A stretch of 64,000 nt of DNA from DASUBV01 sp035532295 (GTDB lineage: Bacteria; Actinomycetota; Actinomycetes; Streptosporangiales; Streptosporangiaceae): NCBI GenBank assembly GCA_035532295.1, contig DATKRH010000099.1:12059-76058 (forward strand). Reading direction: 5' to 3'. Below the pieces are notes generated by a model. That model made no database searches. It was not told the DNA's origin and worked only from the letters and a program-made list of their open reading frames with translations. The translations under genes were made by a program, and so were the position numbers. The stretch's first letter is position 1, and the number at the start of each line of letters is the position of its first letter. This document shows positions 42,311 to 50,927 of the stretch, in pieces.

Positions 42311-43849
42311 TCACCATCTCCTTCGCGGCAGCCCGAGTCCGGCCGGGAGCGCGGCCAGGGCGAAGCCGACGTCCTGAGCGCCCCACATCCGGCGGATCTC
42401 GATGCGCGCCGCGGCCGCATCCGCCTCCATCGCCGCGATGGCGTCGGCCAGGTCCTCGCCGTCCGTCACGGTCACGCTCGCGTAGCCGGAAAACCGGATC
42501 AGCCCGTGACCCGCGGCCCGTTCCGCGTCCTGCTCGTCCGCCCGCCGCTGGGCCGCCTTCTCATGCTCGGGCACCAGCTGCCCGGTCCGCTGCCGCATCC
42601 GGATCGCCACGTCGCGCTGCGTCCGCTCGGCCATGACCCGGCGCTCGGCCTCGCGCGGGCTGAGCGGCTGCAGGTAAAGCGACACGGCCCGGCGCGACGC
42701 CCCGTTACCCAGCAGCGGGAACAGGGCGGTTGCATACACCTCGCCGCGCGGCCAGTCGTAGATGAGATAGGAGACGCTGATGGCGCTGTCGTGCCGGTAG
42801 GAACCCCACGAGGTCTCGGCTTCCACCGGGCCGGCCAGCCGGGGGTCCACCCCCGCGGCCAGCCCGGCGTATGGCCGGCCAGCGGCCACGGCCGACTCCT
42901 GCGCGCCGCGCCGGCGAGCCAGCGGCGGCCCGCTGACGGGATCGAAGGCGGTGCGGATCACCTCCGCGAGCTCACGGGGCGTGAGCCAGCCAGCCACCTC
43001 CAGCTCCGCATCGCTCACCGCGCCCGACAGCGTCCGCACATGCCGGGCCAGGACGGCGCAGGCGCCCGCCTCGCCGCCACCGGAAGCGCGGATGGCCGCG
43101 GCCGCCCGCCGCTCGTCCATCGTGAAGGCCAGCCATTCCTCCCGCCGCACGGATGCGGGCACCGCCGTCGCCAGCAGCTCCGTGGTGACGGCTACGGCTT
43201 GCGGCGGGGCGTCGGCGGCCACGTGGTCGGCGTGCCAGCCGCTCAGCGCCGTGCCGTCCTCCGGCAGGCTGCGCTGGATCGCCTGGACCCGGATGATCGG
43301 ATGTCCCTCCACGCATAGCCCGGCGAGCAGCCGCCCCCAGCCGGTTACCTGCGCGTCCCGCCGACTCGAGTCGGCCAGCCCGAGGCCCTGAAAGCGGATC
43401 CGGGCCACCCCGGTGTAGGTGCGCTCGTGGGGGTGATAAATCACCGCCATCGTGCCCCCCGCGCCGGTCTCCGCCGACAGGATGCGGACCGGCGCGAGCA
43501 CGCCCGGCAGGTCCATCGGCGGCGGCGCCGCCGGGTCGGCACTCGCCGGCGGCGCGAAAGCCCCGGCGTGAAAGCGGTTCTGTCCGCGCGCCTTGATCAG
43601 CTGGAAAGACACGGCGGCCACCATCCATTCGTCGACAGTGCGGCCCGCCACCCGGAGGTAGGCGAGCGCGAGCAGGAACGCCGCGATCGGCCAGGCCACC
43701 AGGGCGTCGGACAAGCGGGAAGCGGAGACCGGCTGCACCGCGATGAGCACGGCGATGGCCACCAGCGCCGTCCGCCGTCCGCTCATGCCGAACAGGAAGT
43801 TCACCCGTTCGTGCTGCCAGCCGTAATAGGCCTCATCCTTGGTGCTCAC
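42311..43849 (-). CDS. SCO6880-family membrane protein (T4SS-associated)
   Basis: 512 residues matching the SCO6880 family: N-terminal YYGWQHERVNFLFGMSGRR, a pair of membrane segments (TALVAIAVLIAVQPVSASRL and IAAFLLALAYLRV), then a large cytoplasmic part with AVIYHPHERTYTGVARI and MRQRTGQLVPEHEKAAQRR. It occupies the place of PrgI/VirB3 plus part of VirB4 in Gram-positive transfer systems. The start overlaps the TrbL-like stop (ATGA). Confidence 0.85.
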   Translation of the reverse strand: MSTKDEAYYGWQHERVNFLFGMSGRRTALVAIAVLIAVQPVSASRLSDALVAWPIAAFLLALAYLRVAGRTVDEWMVAAVSFQLIKARGQNRFHAGAFAPPASADPAAPPPMDLPGVLAPVRILSAETGAGGTMAVIYHPHERTYTGVARIRFQGLGLADSSRRDAQVTGWGRLLAGLCVEGHPIIRVQAIQRSLPEDGTALSGWHADHVAADAPPQAVAVTTELLATAVPASVRREEWLAFTMDERRAAAAIRASGGGEAGACAVLARHVRTLSGAVSDAELEVAGWLTPRELAEVIRTAFDPVSGPPLARRRGAQESAVAAGRPYAGLAAGVDPRLAGPVEAETSWGSYRHDSAISVSYLIYDWPRGEVYATALFPLLGNGASRRAVSLYLQPLSPREAERRVMAERTQRDVAIRMRQRTGQLVPEHEKAAQRRADEQDAERAAGHGLIRFSGYASVTVTDGEDLADAIAAMEADAAAARIEIRRMWGAQDVGFALAALPAGLGLPRRRW

Positions 43850-45123
43850 CGGCTCCTCCAGGCTCCGGGCGCCGCCCCGGGGTTAACGGTGCCGTGGTCA
43901 GCAGCCCCGTGGTTAACGGTGCCGTGGTTAACGGTGCCGTGGTTAACGGTGCCGTGGTCAGCAGCCCCGGGGTTAACGGTGCCGGGGTCAGCAGCCCCGG
44001 CGTTAACGGTGCCGTGGTTAACGGTGCCGTGGTTGGGGGCGGCCAGGGTGGCCAGCTCGTGCGACGCGGGCGTCCCGGCGCTGATGCCGGCCCGCGCCAG
44101 GTCGGCCAGCCGGCCCAGTCCGGGCGCCGCCCGCAGCGCCGCCTCCGCTGACCTGCTGTGATAGTCATGGATGGCCGCCATGGTGCGGACCTCCGCCACG
44201 CGGCTGAGCTCCGCCGGGGCCACCCCGCCAGGCGGCCCGCCGGCACCGCGGACTCCGGCGCCGCCCCGGATGCCCGCCAGTGCGCCGCCGCCCACGTAGA
44301 CCTCCAGCACCGCGGACAGCCGCGCCATCGCCGGCCAGGCACAGCCCGCGAGCAGCAGCACGAGCATGCCCGCCAGCAGTTTCTGGACCCCGCCCGCGGT
44401 CCCGGGCATGGTGAGCCCGACGGCGAAGATCAGCGCTACCACCGGCTTGAGCGCGATGAGCTGAACCGCCGCCCGGACGAGCCGGCGCCACCATTGCTGG
44501 GTCGCGTGGGCGACCTGGCCGGCCGCGGCGACCGGAGACACGGCGACGAGCACGGTCACGGCGATATTGCGCACCAGCAGCTGCCCCCAGAGCGCGATAG
44601 TGAGCAGGATGCCCAGCAGGGCCATGATGAGCAGCAGGCTCGGCGACACCTGCGGGTCGAAATTGGCCAGGTGCGCGAGCCGGGCGGAGAGCACCGCCGG
44701 GCTGCCGAAGGTCCGGGCAATGATCCAGCGGGTCAGCTCGTCGGAGGCGCGAAGTGCCGTGGCGGCCGCGCCCAGGGTCAGCACGAAGGCCAGCGTCGCC
44801 TTGCCGACGCCGACGAGCCCCTGCGCGATGGCCGAGCCATCGTGCACCATGACCGTCCGGATCACCTGGATCATCAGCAGCACGGCCGCGATGAGCGCCG
44901 CGATCTCCAGCGACAGGCCGTAGACCGACCGGACGCCGGCGTAGGAGAGATTGACCGGCGGGATCGCCACGAAGGACTTGGCGAACGAGCCGAGCAGTTG
45001 CTGCGCGGCGTTGCCGAACGACTGGCAGATGGCGTTCCAGCCCTGCGCGCCGACGGCATTGGTCTGGCCACCAGCAGCCGGGCCCAGGCAGCCGGTCAGG
45101 TCGGTCAGCGGGTTACAGGGCAT
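43846..45123 (-). CDS. TrbL/VirB6-like polytopic membrane protein
   Basis: 425 residues with about six membrane segments between 45 and 280 (SLEIAALIAAVLLMIQVIRT, LLLIMALLGILLTIALWG, NIAVTVLVAVSPVAAAG, VVALIFAVGLTMPG). This is the channel-forming VirB6/TrbL class. The C-terminal 60 residues are NHGTV/NHGAA pentapeptides written by 15-bp tandem repeats. Overlaps genes on both sides. Confidence 0.82.
   Translation of the reverse strand: MPCNPLTDLTGCLGPAAGGQTNAVGAQGWNAICQSFGNAAQQLLGSFAKSFVAIPPVNLSYAGVRSVYGLSLEIAALIAAVLLMIQVIRTVMVHDGSAIAQGLVGVGKATLAFVLTLGAAATALRASDELTRWIIARTFGSPAVLSARLAHLANFDPQVSPSLLLIMALLGILLTIALWGQLLVRNIAVTVLVAVSPVAAAGQVAHATQQWWRRLVRAAVQLIALKPVVALIFAVGLTMPGTAGGVQKLLAGMLVLLLAGCAWPAMARLSAVLEVYVGGGALAGIRGGAGVRGAGGPPGGVAPAELSRVAEVRTMAAIHDYHSRSAEAALRAAPGLGRLADLARAGISAGTPASHELATLAAPNHGTVNHGTVNAGAADPGTVNPGAADHGTVNHGTVNHGTVNHGAADHGTVNPGAAPGAWRSR
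43878..44036. repeat. 15-bp tandem repeats in the TrbL-like gene 3' end
   Basis: About ten copies of GTGGTTAACGGTGCC and variants, in frame, encode the NHGTV-type tail. Copy number is likely to vary by slippage. Confidence 0.85.
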
Positions 45124-45889
45124 CGGTCATCGCCTCCCAGCCCTTCGCGGCAGCAGCGGCGGTCCCCGGCGTCGCGATCAGGCCAGCTGGAGCCGGCCCG
45201 GCTGGCTGCAGCAGCCGCCAGCCTGCCGGGGTCCAGCTCAGCCGGGCCGCGGTAACGCCGAGGTGCTCCCGGATACCGGAAGGGATGGTCTCGGTGTAGT
45301 CGAAAAGCAGGAGCACGGTCAGCGCGCGGGCAGCGACCTCTCGCAGCTGGAACATGACAGGGACGAGGAACACGGCCGTTCCCGGCGGCAGGGCGCCCGC
45401 GGCGGGCAGGCCGAGCCGGCGGCGGATGCTGATCGTGCCCTGCGCGGCCTGCTGGGGAGCAGCGGAATAGGCGGGGTCGGCGGCCAGTCGCGCCACCGTG
45501 GCCGCACGGTCGGGGTTCAGGGTCGAGCCCAGCTCGGTGATGAACTCCGCCGCCGCGCTGACCGCTCCGGCACGCGACCGCGGGTAGTCCGTGTACACGC
45601 CGTTCACCAGCCGCGATCCCGTCACGAGCTGGAGCTGGCCGTGCCCTCGCCCGGCGGCCGCGGACCCCGCGGGCGGACCGGCGGGTGCCTTCGGGGCGGG
45701 ACGCGCCGCGGCCGGCCGACGCGCCGCAACGCCATGGTGAGCCCGACCGACGACGAGATAGGCCCCGAGCGCCAGGACGGCGGCGAGCAGTACGGCTGCC
45801 GCGGCCGCGGGCACGGCAGCCGCAGTCGGCCGCCGGCGGCGGGGCGACGGCGACGCCGCGCGCGATCTGGTCGTCTGGAGCTGCGCCAT
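45113..45889 (-). CDS. Membrane-anchored TraX/VirB8-like protein, conjugation cluster
   Basis: 258 residues: basic N-terminus, one membrane segment (AAAVLLAAVLALGAYLVVG), then an extracytoplasmic domain with GVYTDYPRSRAGAVSAAAEF and a C-terminal LSWTPAGWRLLQP. One anchor plus an NTF2-like soluble domain is the layout of VirB8/TcpC, but the assignment rests on position and topology. Overlaps the TrbL-like start by 11 bp. ATG 45889 is the best start; no strong ribosome site. Confidence 0.7.
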   Translation of the reverse strand: MAQLQTTRSRAASPSPRRRRPTAAAVPAAAAAVLLAAVLALGAYLVVGRAHHGVAARRPAAARPAPKAPAGPPAGSAAAGRGHGQLQLVTGSRLVNGVYTDYPRSRAGAVSAAAEFITELGSTLNPDRAATVARLAADPAYSAAPQQAAQGTISIRRRLGLPAAGALPPGTAVFLVPVMFQLREVAARALTVLLLFDYTETIPSGIREHLGVTAARLSWTPAGWRLLQPAGPAPAGLIATPGTAAAAAKGWEAMTDAL

Positions 45890-45903
45890 CGGGTTCGTCC
45901 GCC

Positions 45904-46272
45904 TTAGCCGAGCCTGAACGCGTGGTTCACCAGGGGAATGCCGATGCCCACGATGACCGCGCCCACGACCGACCACAGCAGCGAGGCTTTCCCCCGCTCG
46001 GCGAGCTCGGCACGCCGAGTGACGCTGCCGGCCGCGATCATCCCGCCCGCGGCGATAGCCGAGGCGCCGCACGCGGCCAGCGCGAGCCACTTGACCCAGG
46101 CCAGCAGCGTGGTAACGGCGCCACCGCCAGGGCCGGGGCTAGCCGGGGCGGGATTGGGGACATTCGCCACCTGGACCGCGTGCGCGGCGCCAGAGCTGAT
46201 CGCCAGAAGGCCCGGATGGGCGCTAGCTGCCAGCTGGGACAGGATGAGCGGGGTGAGCGGCAGGAGCGACAT
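45904..46272 (-). CDS. VirB2/TrbC-like small membrane protein
   Basis: 122 residues: a signal-like N-terminus (LLPLTPLILSQLAASA), then two membrane helices (LLAWVKWLALAACGASAIAA and LLWSVVGAVIVGIGIPLVNH) separated by a short charged loop SVTRRAELAERGKAS. This is the pilin/VirB2 topology. AAAGGA precedes ATG 46272. It overlaps the end of the ParA-like gene by 50 bp. Confidence 0.75.
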   Translation of the reverse strand: MSLLPLTPLILSQLAASAHPGLLAISSGAAHAVQVANVPNPAPASPGPGGGAVTTLLAWVKWLALAACGASAIAAGGMIAAGSVTRRAELAERGKASLLWSVVGAVIVGIGIPLVNHAFRLG

Positions 46273-47203
46273 GCCAGGGAGTCCTTTCTGCGGGAGCCGG
46301 AACGGAAGCCGGGCCGGGCGCCGGGCGCGGCACCCGGTGCGGCGCCGGGCCCGCGCCGGCGCCGATGACCGCCATGACCAGATCGGCGATGTCGCCGCGG
46401 CTGAGTCGCTCCGGCGAGCGCGACGGGCGGGGATCGCGGCGCAGGTCGACGTCGTGGCCGATCTCCACGATCGCGCCGACTCGGTCGGCCAGCAGGGTCC
46501 GGCGGCTCCGGGAGCGCGCCGCCCAGCCATGCCCGCGAGCGTCGTTGATCGCGACAATGAACTGGTGCATGGGCAGGCCGCACTCCTCCGCCGCGGTCAT
46601 TGCCTCCAGCGTCCGGGACAGTCCTGCCGGGCTCGGGTCCGTCACCCACAGGCTTGCGGTCCGGGCCGACGCCACGGCCAGCCAGTTCGCCGCCGTGCCT
46701 GGTTCCCCGCCGCCTTGCTGCCGGATCAGCCGGAAACCCTCCAGCGGATCGGCGTCGATCACGGCCGCCCGCAGGTAGCGCAGGACCGGCGCCCAGAACC
46801 GGGGCCCCGGCTCCACCTCGCAGAAGCCGGGCAGCAGCGGGCCGGTATCGGTCAGCACCCAGATCGGGCGCCCGTCCGCCACGTCGATGGCCGAGGTGCT
46901 GCGCCGCAGTTCCCGCGCGAACTTCTCGGTGTCCCCGGTGCAGGCGGCCAGCCAGCCAGTGCCATGCTCGGCGGTGTGGTCCAGCCAGCCCGGCCAGGGG
47001 GACGCGGACCGCGGCCGGGTGTCGCAGACCGCCACCGCCCGGGACCGGCTGTCGGCGGTCCGCTCATTGAGCGCGGCCGCGAGCAGGGCGGCCACGGTCG
47101 ACCGGCCGACTCCGCCGGCCGCGGACATGACGGGCACCACCAGCGGGTGCTCGCCGTCCAGAGGTATGGGTCCCACCTCGGGTGACCGCTTACCGCCCTT
47201 CAC
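46223..47203 (-). CDS. ParA/MinD-like protein with degenerate P-loop
   Basis: 326 residues. The P-loop position reads VMSAAGGVGRSTVAALLAAA: the deviant Walker A signature lysine is Ala and the phosphate-binding lysine is Arg. Downstream, IDADPLEGFRLIRQ and SLWVTDPSPAGLSRTLEAM keep the ParA-like switch and Walker B-like layout. Therefore it may bind but probably not hydrolyse ATP. GGAAGGAAGGGG precedes GTG 47203. Similar proteins accompany SCO6880 clusters. Confidence 0.75.
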   Translation of the reverse strand: MKGGKRSPEVGPIPLDGEHPLVVPVMSAAGGVGRSTVAALLAAALNERTADSRSRAVAVCDTRPRSASPWPGWLDHTAEHGTGWLAACTGDTEKFARELRRSTSAIDVADGRPIWVLTDTGPLLPGFCEVEPGPRFWAPVLRYLRAAVIDADPLEGFRLIRQQGGGEPGTAANWLAVASARTASLWVTDPSPAGLSRTLEAMTAAEECGLPMHQFIVAINDARGHGWAARSRSRRTLLADRVGAIVEIGHDVDLRRDPRPSRSPERLSRGDIADLVMAVIGAGAGPAPHRVPRPAPGPASVPAPAERTPWHVAPAAHPAHPVPAGS

Positions 47204-47324
47204 GGACCCCTTCCTTCCCGCCTCCGCGTAGAGGCCAGAACGTGGCCGCCGGAGGCGATCCTGGTCGCATCGCAATCGTTGCTACGCGGGATCCGCGGCC
47301 GAAGTTCACTGTCACGGCCAGCGT

Positions 47325-47645
47325 TCAGCCGCGCTGCAGGGACCCGGCCAGCGCCGTCCGTTCGGCCGGGCCCGGAGCTAGCTGCGCGAGCCGGACCGCC
47401 GCCCCGGGCCGGGCCACGGCGACAGTCCCGTCGGGTACCGTCTGCAGGGACTGCGCGACGGACTGGCCCAGAACCAGCGCCGCGGTCACGGCGGCAGCGC
47501 CGGCGGCCGTGGTGCGCTGGAGCATGATCGCGTCCTGGCCGGGCAGCACGGCGGCCGCCTCGAACGCCTCACCAAGCACCGTCACCACGGCCTGCCAGGG
47601 ACGGCTGCCGACCGTGGCGGGCGAGCCGGTGTCGTCAATGATCAT
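47325..47645 (-). CDS. Hypothetical protein at head of conjugation-like cluster
   Basis: 106 residues from ATG 47645: MIIDDTGSPATVGSRPWQAV to TALAGSLQRG. Alanine-rich, with an AAGAAAVTAALVLGQSVAQS helix that might be membrane associated. Frame is open further upstream to 47861, but that part looks non-coding. No family recognised, no ribosome site; same strand as the ParA-like gene. Confidence 0.42.
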   Translation of the reverse strand: MIIDDTGSPATVGSRPWQAVVTVLGEAFEAAAVLPGQDAIMLQRTTAAGAAAVTAALVLGQSVAQSLQTVPDGTVAVARPGAAVRLAQLAPGPAERTALAGSLQRG

Positions 47646-47925
47646 CCAGGGATCGGCCCGCGAAGCTGTCTGGCTGCGGCGCGACGGCAATGATGACCGT
47701 GAACCCGCTCCGGGCGGCGCGAACCGGGGGCGGCACGGGAACTCGCGCTTGCGGCCGGCGAAACCGGCTGCTGCGGTAGCTCCGCCGCGATGTGCGCGGA
47801 ATCTGCCCGGGCTGGCATCAGCGGTCCTCCCCTGCGGCCGGCCCGCCTGCCGGGACGGCAAGACGGTGCATGCCTTCCTGCTACGACCGGGGATGCCCGC
47901 CTGGTTCAGCTAGATGCGCCGGACC

Positions 47926-48219
47926 TCAGGGCGAGTCGGGCTGGCTGCCGGCGGCGCCGTCCCGCCGGCCAGGCCGGCGATCCTCGCCGGGGCTCCGGTC
48001 CGGCACGCCGGGCAGGTCGAGTCCCCCGGCCGCCTCGGCCGGGGCCAGCAGGTCCAGCCAGGACGGGACGCAGGCCAGCTCGTTATGTTCGGCCCGGCAG
48101 GGGGCGCAGCCCTCAAGATGGGCCCGCACGGCCGCTTCCTCCGGTGCCGAAAGCCCGCCTAGCACGTAGGCTCCGAGAAGCAGCTGCACATGCCCGCCGC
48201 GCTCTGCTGCCGACGACAT
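47926..48219 (-). CDS. Zinc-finger (zf-HC2) anti-sigma factor
   Basis: 97 residues. ZAS motif AHLEGCAPCRAEH (His-x3-Cys-x2-Cys) after GAYVLGGLSAPEEAAVR. No membrane segment, so it is a cytoplasmic or truncated anti-sigma of the type usually next to an ECF sigma; none is adjacent, the only sigma factor in the window being 12 kb away at 60268-60819. ATG 48219 is preferred for family length. Confidence 0.78.
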   Translation of the reverse strand: MSSAAERGGHVQLLLGAYVLGGLSAPEEAAVRAHLEGCAPCRAEHNELACVPSWLDLLAPAEAAGGLDLPGVPDRSPGEDRRPGRRDGAAGSQPDSP

Positions 48220-48616
48220 CGCTCGGGTCACTCCCGTCCGGCACCGCGCGGCAGACGCGATCGATGCAAGATTTCTCGCAAAATCCACCCCCCGGCGACA
48301 AGTTATCTGTTCGTCGCTGCGTGGGATCAGTGCGGGTCCGATCCGGGCCGCTACCCGCATAGCGTCCCCGGGCGCGGCCCGGTCGGCAAGGCAGCGGGCC
48401 GGCCTGACCCGATCGCCGCGACGGCCAGCTCGCTGGCCCGCCTTCTGGTACGAGCCGCCGCTGGCGCACGTTCACCCACCGCGCGAAGTAGTCCGAGTCG
48501 GTCGAACCGGGCGAGTGCTCGGTGCGTAGCCCCAAGAGGATTCCCCTGAGACAGGCCCCGGGCCCGCCGCGGGAGAAGCCACGTACCGTTCCCGCCCCGG
48601 CACGAGGTGAGAGATC
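48220..48616. other. Divergent intergenic region without recognisable gene
   Basis: 397 bp between the zinc-finger gene (minus) and the LysM-like protein gene (plus). No supported ORF, tRNA or strong hairpin found. It should contain two divergent promoters. AT-rich patches occur near 48270-48310. Confidence 0.5.
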
Positions 48617-50857
48617 ATGCACCCCAGCAGGCGCCTTCGCGGCCGCTATCCGCAGGCCGCCGCGCACATTGTCGCGACCGCGCTCATCCTCACCGCGCTG
48701 CTCGCCGCGGTGTGGCCCGGCCCGGCCCGGGCCAGTGCCCGCCAGCCTCACCCGGCCGCGGCGCACTCGTCGCGCGCGGCGCGCACATCGCCCAGGTCAC
48801 CTACATCGCAGCCTTCGCACCGAGGGTGGGTCAAGTACTACATCGTCCAGCCGCCCAAGGACGGGAACAAGGAGTTCCTCTACGAGATCGCGGTCAAGAC
48901 GCTGGGCGACGGCAGCCGCTCCGCTGAGATCTTCAAGCTCAACAAGGGCCGGCTCCAGCCGGGCGGCGGACGCCTGGAATATCCCACGGTGATCCTGCCC
49001 GGCTGGATCCTCGTGCTGCCAGCCAGCGCGGCCGGCCCTGGCGTGCACTATGGCCCGCTGCCAGTCGTCCCCTCGCCCAGCCCTTCGGTCACCGTGTCGC
49101 CCACCGTTTCGGCCGCTCCTGCGACGTCCCACCACAACGTGGCCGCCGCCCCCGGGTCCAGGTCCCCGCGGCTCAGCCAGGAGGACGCCGAGATCGGCGG
49201 CGCGGTCCTGATCGCGATCCTTCTCGCCGCGGGCCTGCCGATCATGCGGCGGCACCGCCGCAACGCCGTCGGCCGCCCCGGCCGGACCGGGCGCCCCGGC
49301 CGTTCGGATCGCCGCCGCGCCAATCGCCCGGCCGGGCCCGGCCGGCCCGTCAGCAACGCGCCTGCGCCGATGCCACCAGGCACCATGCTGGCCAGCAGCG
49401 GTCCGCCGCGAGAGCTGGGCGACGGCAGATCATTCCTGGCCCCCGTGATCCCGCCGGCGACGATCGGCAGTTCCGCCGGTACCGGTGATCCGGCGGCCGC
49501 GCTCGGCACGCTGACCGCGGCTGATGCCGCGCCCGGAGCCGCCCGGCCGGCCGCACTTAGCTACCCAGCCTGGCTCGACGGCCCGGCCGGGTCAGCACGC
49601 TCTGATGGCCGGCCGGATGGCGCGGCTCCCGGCTGGTCAGGCATTCAGGGCGCGTTCGCCGACGCGGATGTCCCGGTCGCGGCAGCTGCCCCGCCCCCGG
49701 CGGCCGTCTCGGTTAGGCCGGACTCGCCGGCTGTCCCCGCCACGGCGACCGCCCCAGCTACGCCGACTGAGGCGGCCGGTCCGGCCGCAACTGCCGCCTC
49801 AGCCACGCCTGCCCCGCCCGGCGGGGAGGGCGAGGACGGCGAGCTGCCGTGGCCCGACTTCCTGGCCCTGGCTGTACCGGGTCCGGCCGCCGCGACTCCT
49901 CCCGGCACCGACGTCCCGCCCGTGATCGTCCAGCCCATGATCGTCCCGCCCGTCGCGGTTCCCGCCGTCGCGGTTCCCGCCGTCACAGGCGCGGTCGTCA
50001 CAGGCGCGGTCGTCACAGGCGGTGCCTCAGATACCACGGCCCCCGCGGGCAGCCCAGAGCCCCCTGTCGCCATCGATGACGCCGCTGCGACCATCGTGTC
50101 GGGTCCGGCGGATGACGGCGCTCAGATCGCCGCGACGGAAAGCCGAGCGGCAGGCTTCTCGCCTGTCGCGCTGCGCATCCTGGGAGCACAGCGGTCGTCG
50201 GCGCAGCTAGCCGCGACGACGGACGTGCCAGCCCAGCGGCATCAGGTCGCACTCGGCGACGACCGGATCGAGGTCGTGCTGTCAGAGGCGCCCGCCGCCA
50301 GCCACGATGGCAAGCCGCGTGGCGGCCGCACCTGGCTGACCGCCACTCCCTACCTGGTCTGGGCACCGCTGCCCTACGACGCTCCAGACGATGGACTTGC
50401 CTTCGCGTGCGTGGGCGCGGGGGATGAAGGCTGCCTGTTCATCGATCTCGCCGCGGCGCCAGGCGCGGTGGCCATCGGCGGCGACAGCGCCGCCGCGACC
50501 CGGCTGGCGGAATCGATCGCGCATCAGCTCTGCATGGCCGCCACCACGGCCGACCGCTCCTGCGTCGTCATCGTCGTCGGGGCCGTCCTTCCCGAACCGC
50601 ATCCTGCCGGCGCAGCCTGGGTCGCCACGGTCCGCGACCTCGGGTCGGCCGTTACGGATGGTACCGACGACGGCACCGAGATCGTGTTCTGCGACCTGCG
50701 CTCGAACGAGGACGCGTTCGCGCTGGCTCGTTATGTCGCCAGCACGCAGCGCCACGTCGTGCCGGTGGTGCTGGCGGACCTTCCGGACGCTCCGTGGTCG
50801 TTCACGGCACATCCGAGCCTTCGCCCGAACGAGGCGCTGTATTCCGTCATCGCCTGA
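48617..50857 (+). CDS. Membrane protein with LysM-like ectodomain and cytoplasmic domain
   Basis: 746 residues. Signal/anchor helix at about 14-38, extracytoplasmic LysM-like domain at about 70-133 (WVKYYIVQPPKDGNKEFLYE and IFKLNKGRLQPGGGRL, then PTVILPGWILVLP), second membrane helix near 193-212 (GGAVLIAILLAAGLPIMRR), a long Pro/Ala/Thr-rich linker with pentapeptide repeats (49951-50020), and a C-terminal alpha/beta domain (about 545-746) with FIDLAAAPGAVAIGGDSAAA and CDLRSNEDAFALARYVAST. This C-terminal region resembles the cytoplasmic part of LysM/SARP-type proteins. GAGGTGAGAG lies before ATG 48617. Likely senses the wall and signals inward; partner unknown. Confidence 0.75.
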   Translation: MHPSRRLRGRYPQAAAHIVATALILTALLAAVWPGPARASARQPHPAAAHSSRAARTSPRSPTSQPSHRGWVKYYIVQPPKDGNKEFLYEIAVKTLGDGSRSAEIFKLNKGRLQPGGGRLEYPTVILPGWILVLPASAAGPGVHYGPLPVVPSPSPSVTVSPTVSAAPATSHHNVAAAPGSRSPRLSQEDAEIGGAVLIAILLAAGLPIMRRHRRNAVGRPGRTGRPGRSDRRRANRPAGPGRPVSNAPAPMPPGTMLASSGPPRELGDGRSFLAPVIPPATIGSSAGTGDPAAALGTLTAADAAPGAARPAALSYPAWLDGPAGSARSDGRPDGAAPGWSGIQGAFADADVPVAAAAPPPAAVSVRPDSPAVPATATAPATPTEAAGPAATAASATPAPPGGEGEDGELPWPDFLALAVPGPAAATPPGTDVPPVIVQPMIVPPVAVPAVAVPAVTGAVVTGAVVTGGASDTTAPAGSPEPPVAIDDAAATIVSGPADDGAQIAATESRAAGFSPVALRILGAQRSSAQLAATTDVPAQRHQVALGDDRIEVVLSEAPAASHDGKPRGGRTWLTATPYLVWAPLPYDAPDDGLAFACVGAGDEGCLFIDLAAAPGAVAIGGDSAAATRLAESIAHQLCMAATTADRSCVVIVVGAVLPEPHPAGAAWVATVRDLGSAVTDGTDDGTEIVFCDLRSNEDAFALARYVASTQRHVVPVVLADLPDAPWSFTAHPSLRPNEALYSVIA

Positions 50858-50870
50858 CAGTCCGCTGCCT

Positions 50871-50900
50871 GATCACGGCGATCACCTGACCGCCGTGATC
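50871..50900. terminator. Bidirectional terminator hairpin
   Basis: GATCACGGCG and CGCCGTGATC form a perfect 10-bp stem with a 10-base loop, exactly between the convergent stops at 50857 and 50928. Confidence 0.7.
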
Positions 50901-50927
50901 GCCTGACCGTGTCCGCGATGGCCGCGG

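Noticed and set aside
43878..44036. CRISPR-like array
   Set aside because: Repeats are contiguous 15-bp units inside a coding frame with no unique spacers.
47182..47913. 243-codon plus-strand frame
   Set aside because: Low-complexity Arg/Ser/Pro composition; opposite strand carries the better-supported genes of the operon.
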